From Pseudomonas mosselii (GTDB lineage Bacteria; Pseudomonadota; Gammaproteobacteria; Pseudomonadales; Pseudomonadaceae), in NCBI RefSeq assembly GCF_005796105.1, contig NZ_VAUO01000003.1, positions 186,001 through 250,000 on the forward strand: a DNA stretch of 64,000 nt. Reading direction: 5' to 3'. Below are positions 60,780 through 64,000 of this stretch, piece after piece (position 1 is the first letter of the stretch; each line of letters begins with the position of its first letter). A program made the position numbers and the translations under genes. A model generated the notes under the pieces. It made no database searches. It was not told the origin of the DNA and saw only the letters and a program-made list of their open reading frames with translations.

Positions 60780-61724
60780 TCAAACCGCCGCGGCTGACCG
60801 GTCCTGGCGCGGACAGCGCTCGAACCGCGCCCGATAGCACCGGGTAAAGTACGACGCCGACTCGAACCCGCACGCCACCCCTACCTCCAACACGCTCATC
60901 TCGGTCTGGCGCAACAACTGCCGTGCCTTGTCCAAGCGCAAACGCAGGTAGAAACCGCTCGGTGTGTCGTCCAGGTGCAGTCGGAACAAGCGCTCCAGCT
61001 GGCGCCGGGTCACCCGCACCGCGTCGGCCAAGACTTGTGTGTTCAGCGGCTGTTCGATATTGCGTTCCATCTCGCCGATCACCTTCACCAGCTTCTTGTT
61101 GCGCAAGTCATAGCGTGCCGCAATCTCCATGCGCTGGTGGTCCTGACGCGGACGGATACGCCCCAGCACGAACTGCTCCGAGACTTGCACCGCCAGCTCG
61201 CTACCATGGGCCTGGGCGATCAGGTCGAGCATCAGGTCGATGGACGCGGTGCCGCCCGCGCAAGTGATGCGCCGGCGGTCGATCTCGAACAACTCCTGGG
61301 TGGCTTGCAGGCGCGGGTAGCGCTCCTTGAACGCCTCCAGGGCTTCCCAGTGCAGGGTCGCGCGGTGGCCGTCGAGCAGCCCCGCCTCGGCCAGCAGCAT
61401 GGCGCCGGTGTCGATACCACCGAGCACCACATTGTCGTGGTCGAGCCGGCGCAGCGCCTGTTGCAGCGCGGCGCCATAACAGGCCAGCGGTTCGAAGCCG
61501 GCCACCACCAGCAGCATCTGCGCGCCAGCCGCTTCACCCAGCGCGCCGTCGGCGTTCACCGACATGCCGTTGCTCGCCAGCACCGCACCGCCATCCAGGC
61601 TAAGCACCTGCCAGCGGTACAACCCCACGCGAAAGCGATTGGCCACCCGCAACGGCTCCAGCGCACTGATGAAGCCCATCGCCGAAAAACCCGGCAGCAA
61701 CAAGAAGTGAATGGTATGCGGCAT
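60780..61724 (-). CDS. cdhR: GlxA-family AraC-type regulator, probably carnitine-responsive
   Basis: A 314-residue activator with an N-terminal DJ-1/PfpI-like sensor domain (FLLLPGFSAMGFISALEPLR) and a C-terminal AraC helix-turn-helix pair (VLADAVRVTRRQLERLFRLH and VLEVGVACGFESASYFTR). Placement divergent from caiX-cdhC-cdhA matches CdhR of Pseudomonas, which turns on carnitine catabolism; GbdR and SouR are related regulators. GGAG six bases before the ATG at 61722-61724 sets the start. Confidence 0.88.
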   Translation of the reverse strand: MPHTIHFLLLPGFSAMGFISALEPLRVANRFRVGLYRWQVLSLDGGAVLASNGMSVNADGALGEAAGAQMLLVVAGFEPLACYGAALQQALRRLDHDNVVLGGIDTGAMLLAEAGLLDGHRATLHWEALEAFKERYPRLQATQELFEIDRRRITCAGGTASIDLMLDLIAQAHGSELAVQVSEQFVLGRIRPRQDHQRMEIAARYDLRNKKLVKVIGEMERNIEQPLNTQVLADAVRVTRRQLERLFRLHLDDTPSGFYLRLRLDKARQLLRQTEMSVLEVGVACGFESASYFTRCYRARFERCPRQDRSAAAV

Positions 61725-61871
61725 CGCCTGCTCCACGATCAAGGTGGTCGCCCCAGTGCAATTGTTGGTCGCCAGGGTGCGATTTTCTACCCCGGCGCCA
61801 GCGTAGCGTATCCACACGGTCCGCAAGAGGCCGCCTTCAATAACAATACGTACTGCCGATGGAGAGCCACC

Positions 61872-62816
61872 ATGCACCGCTTTGTCCGCTGCAGCCTGTT
61901 ATCCCTCGCACTGAGCACCACCGTGGTCACCCCGCTGTTCGCCGCCGAACCCGCCGCCTGCAAGGACGTGCGCCTGGGCGTGGTCAACTGGACCGACGTC
62001 ATCGCCACCAGCGCCATGGCCCAGGTGCTGCTCGACGGATTGGGCTACCAGACCAAGCAGACCAGCGCCTCGCAGCAGATCATCTTCGCCGGCATCCGCG
62101 ACAAGCGCCTGGACATGTTCCTAGGTTACTGGAACCCGATCATGACCCAGACCATCACGCCGTTCATCGATGCCAAGCAAGTCAAGGTACTCGACAAGCC
62201 CAGCCTCGAAGATGCCCGCGCCACCTTGGCGGTACCCAAGTACCTGGCCGACAAGGGCCTGAAAACCTTCGCCGACATCCACAAGTTCCAAAAGGAGCTG
62301 GGCGGCAAGATCTACGGCATCGAGCCAGGCTCGGGCGCCAACACGCAGATCAAGGCGATGATCGCAAAGAACCAGTTCGGCCTGGGCAAGTTCCAGCTGG
62401 TGGAGTCCAGCGAAGCCGGCATGCTCGCAGCCGTCGACCGCGCCGTACGGCGCAAGGAAGCGGTGGTGTTCTTCGGCTGGGCGCCGCATCCGATGAACGT
62501 GAACATCGACATGGTCTACCTAGGCGACAGCCAGGGCGCGCTGGGCCCCGACGAAGGCCGCGCCACCGTATGGACGGTGACCGCGCCTGACTACGCCGAC
62601 CGCTGCCCCAACGCCCACCGCCTGCTGGCCAACCTGAACTTCAGCGCCGAGGACGAGAGCCGCATGATGCAGCCGCTGCTCGACCACAAGGACGCGCTGG
62701 AGTCGGCCCGCCAGTGGCTCAAGGACCACCCCGAGGACAAAGCCCGCTGGCTGGAAGGTGTGACCACCTTCGACGGTAAACCGGCAGCCGACAACCTCAA
62801 GCTCAGCGCCAACTGA
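61872..62816 (+). CDS. caiX: Carnitine-binding periplasmic protein
   Basis: A 314-residue substrate-binding protein for a quaternary-amine ABC transporter. Signal peptide (SLLSLALSTTVVTPLFAAEP), then a ProX/OpuAC-type domain with Trp-rich ligand-box positions (VNWTDV, GYWNPIM, GWAPHPMN). No permease or ATPase gene is adjacent, as with CaiX, CbcX and BetX, which share the CbcWV core encoded elsewhere. GGAG seven bases before the ATG. First gene of the cdh series. Confidence 0.9.
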   Translation: MHRFVRCSLLSLALSTTVVTPLFAAEPAACKDVRLGVVNWTDVIATSAMAQVLLDGLGYQTKQTSASQQIIFAGIRDKRLDMFLGYWNPIMTQTITPFIDAKQVKVLDKPSLEDARATLAVPKYLADKGLKTFADIHKFQKELGGKIYGIEPGSGANTQIKAMIAKNQFGLGKFQLVESSEAGMLAAVDRAVRRKEAVVFFGWAPHPMNVNIDMVYLGDSQGALGPDEGRATVWTVTAPDYADRCPNAHRLLANLNFSAEDESRMMQPLLDHKDALESARQWLKDHPEDKARWLEGVTTFDGKPAADNLKLSAN

Positions 62817-62831
62817 CATTCCCTGATTGCC

Positions 62832-62947
62832 TGTAGGGGCGGCCTTGTGTCGCGAAAGGGCTGCGCCAGCAGCCCCAGGATTTGTGCGCGCTACTGAAAA
62901 CGTGGGGCCGCTTCGCGCCCCTTTCGCGACACAAGGCCGCTCCTACA
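62832..62947. repeat. REP pair (BIME) between caiX and cdhC
   Basis: Two GTAGGAGCGGCCTTGTGTCGCG-type REPs, inverted, with GGGCTGC/GCAGCCC-like inner arms, filling the caiX-cdhC gap. May lower expression of cdhC relative to the binding protein, or stabilise the caiX message. Confidence 0.9.
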
Positions 62948-62980
62948 AGCGATTGGGCCAGACCTGAATAAGGAACCACC

Positions 62981-63865
62981 ATGAACCACGACGTCATCAT
63001 CACCTGCGCCCTCACCGGCGCTGGCGACACGGTCGCCAGGAGCCACCTGGTCCCGGTCACCCCCAAACAGATTGCCGCAGCCGCCGTCGAAGCCGCCAAG
63101 GCCGGTGCTACCGTGGTCCACTGCCATGTCCGCGACCCGCACACGGGCCGCTTCAGCCGCGATGTGGCGCTGTACCGCGAAGTGATGGAGCGCATCCGCG
63201 AGGCCGATGTGGACATCATCGTTAACCTCACCGCCGGCATGGGCGGCGACCTGGAAATCGGCCCGGGCGAGTCGCCCATGGAGTTCGGCGCCGGCACCGA
63301 CCTGATCGGCCCGCTGGAGCGCCTTGCGCATGTCGAGGCGCTGCTGCCGGAGATCTGCACCCTGGACTGCGGCACCCTCAATTTCGGCGACGGCAACGCC
63401 ATCTATGTCTCCACCCCTGCACAACTGCGTGCTGGTGCCAAACGCATCACCGAACTGGGGGTGAAGGCGGAACTGGAGATCTTCGACACCGGCCACCTGT
63501 GGTTCGCCAAGCAGATGATCAAGGAAGGCCTGCTGGACGACCCGCTGTTCCAGCTGTGCCTGGGCATCCCCTGGGGCGCACCGGCCGACACCACCAGCAT
63601 GAAGGCGATGGTCGACAACCTGCCAGCCGACGTGACCTGGGCCGGTTTCGGGATTGGCCGCATGCAGATGCCCATGGCTGCGCAAGCCGTGCTGCTCGGT
63701 GGCAACGTGCGCGTGGGGCTTGAGGACAACCTGTACCTGGACCGTGGCGTATTGGCCAGCAACGGCCAGTTGGTCGAACGCGCGGTGGAGATCATCAACC
63801 GCCTCGGCGCCCGCGTGCTGAGCCCTGCCGAAGGCCGGGCAAAGATGAACCTCACGCGTCGGTGA
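62981..63865 (+). CDS. cdhC: 3-Dehydrocarnitine cleavage enzyme (BKACE)
   Basis: A 294-residue beta-keto-acid cleavage enzyme (DUF849). TIM barrel with metal ligands in [14 protein letters not shown] and a Glu region [21 protein letters not shown] and [10 protein letters not shown] are family blocks. It cleaves 3-dehydrocarnitine with acetyl-CoA to acetoacetyl-CoA and betainyl-CoA, from which thioesterase CdhB releases glycine betaine. Acts directly after CdhA, whose gene follows by 42 bp. Confidence 0.93.
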   Translation: MNHDVIITCALTGAGDTVARSHLVPVTPKQIAAAAVEAAKAGATVVHCHVRDPHTGRFSRDVALYREVMERIREADVDIIVNLTAGMGGDLEIGPGESPMEFGAGTDLIGPLERLAHVEALLPEICTLDCGTLNFGDGNAIYVSTPAQLRAGAKRITELGVKAELEIFDTGHLWFAKQMIKEGLLDDPLFQLCLGIPWGAPADTTSMKAMVDNLPADVTWAGFGIGRMQMPMAAQAVLLGGNVRVGLEDNLYLDRGVLASNGQLVERAVEIINRLGARVLSPAEGRAKMNLTRR

Positions 63866-63907
63866 TCGACGCTGTATCGCCCCGCAGAGCATTTTCAGGA
63901 GTTGCAC

Positions 63908-64000
63908 ATGCCTTTCATCACCACCCCCAAGACCTTCGCCGCACTGGGTAGCGGCGTCATCGGCAGCGGTTGGGTCGCCCGCGCCCTGGCCCATGGCCTG
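63908..64000 (+). CDS. cdhA: L-carnitine 3-dehydrogenase, 5' end only
   Basis: The first 31 codons, cut by the right edge. The Rossmann start [19 protein letters not shown] (GxGxxG) fits 3-hydroxyacyl-CoA-dehydrogenase-like carnitine dehydrogenase, which oxidises carnitine to 3-dehydrocarnitine with NAD. AGGAG seven bases before the ATG. Context (caiX, cdhC) makes the assignment strong. Confidence 0.85.
   Translation, partial: MPFITTPKTFAALGSGVIGSGWVARALAHGL

Overview
The window is a 64 kb piece of a GC-rich gammaproteobacterial chromosome. It almost certainly comes from the Pseudomonas putida group: the hut, sarcosine-oxidase, dimethylglycine and carnitine gene sets look like Pseudomonas proteins throughout, and the intergenic spaces are full of the two REP hairpin families typical of P. 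putida (GTAGGAGCGGCCTTGTGTCGCG and GTGGGAGCGGGCTTGCCCGCGA types). No rRNA, tRNA, CRISPR array, transposase or integrase was recognised.

Left part (1-27 kb). After the 5' end of a proline iminopeptidase gene comes a 1829-residue LRR protein ending in a NEL-type E3 ubiquitin ligase domain. Next is the complete histidine-degradation locus: hutG, hutI, hutH, hutU, hutD and hutC on the minus strand, with divergent hutF. Its control sites are readable: a sigma-54 promoter and overlapping HutC operator in front of hutU, and a second HutC-type palindrome between hutC and hutF. The block continues with a lipocalin/lipoprotein pair, a chemoreceptor, DUF924 and fbp, glgP, a cysteine-cluster protein, typA and thiI.

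Middle accessory region (27-34.7 kb). A retropepsin-like zinc-protease-family protein, a PlsC-type acyltransferase and two small uncharacterised proteins lead into a locus of short 'orphan' Rhs proteins. There are three intact genes and one decayed copy. They are separated by duplicated non-coding DNA that carries a 76-nt three-way-junction element, a conserved upstream motif and a group II intron 3' remnant. Their variable C-termini are AT-rich and unrelated to each other, as expected for toxin tips.

Right part (34.7-64 kb). This is an almost continuous one-carbon and methylamine catabolic region. Carnitine is converted to glycine betaine (cdhR, caiX, cdhC, start of cdhA). Glycine betaine becomes dimethylglycine (gbcA/gbcB), then sarcosine (dgcA/dgcB with its own ETF), then glycine (soxBDAG). 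Serine and C1 units are handled by glyA, purU and fdhA, with a threonine aldolase alongside. Inserted in this pathway are a ZapA-like pair, a fourth orphan Rhs gene followed by a repeat array with DnaA-box-like sites, and an uncharacterised tandem paralogue pair with an LprI-like protein.

The most unusual items are the Rhs array with its structured repeat, the NEL ligase toxin, the DnaA-box-like array at 49.6-50.2 kb, and the tandem paralogue pair at 58.5-60.1 kb. Assignments rest on reading translated sequence and motifs. No database search was run. Comparisons with other genomes are from memory.
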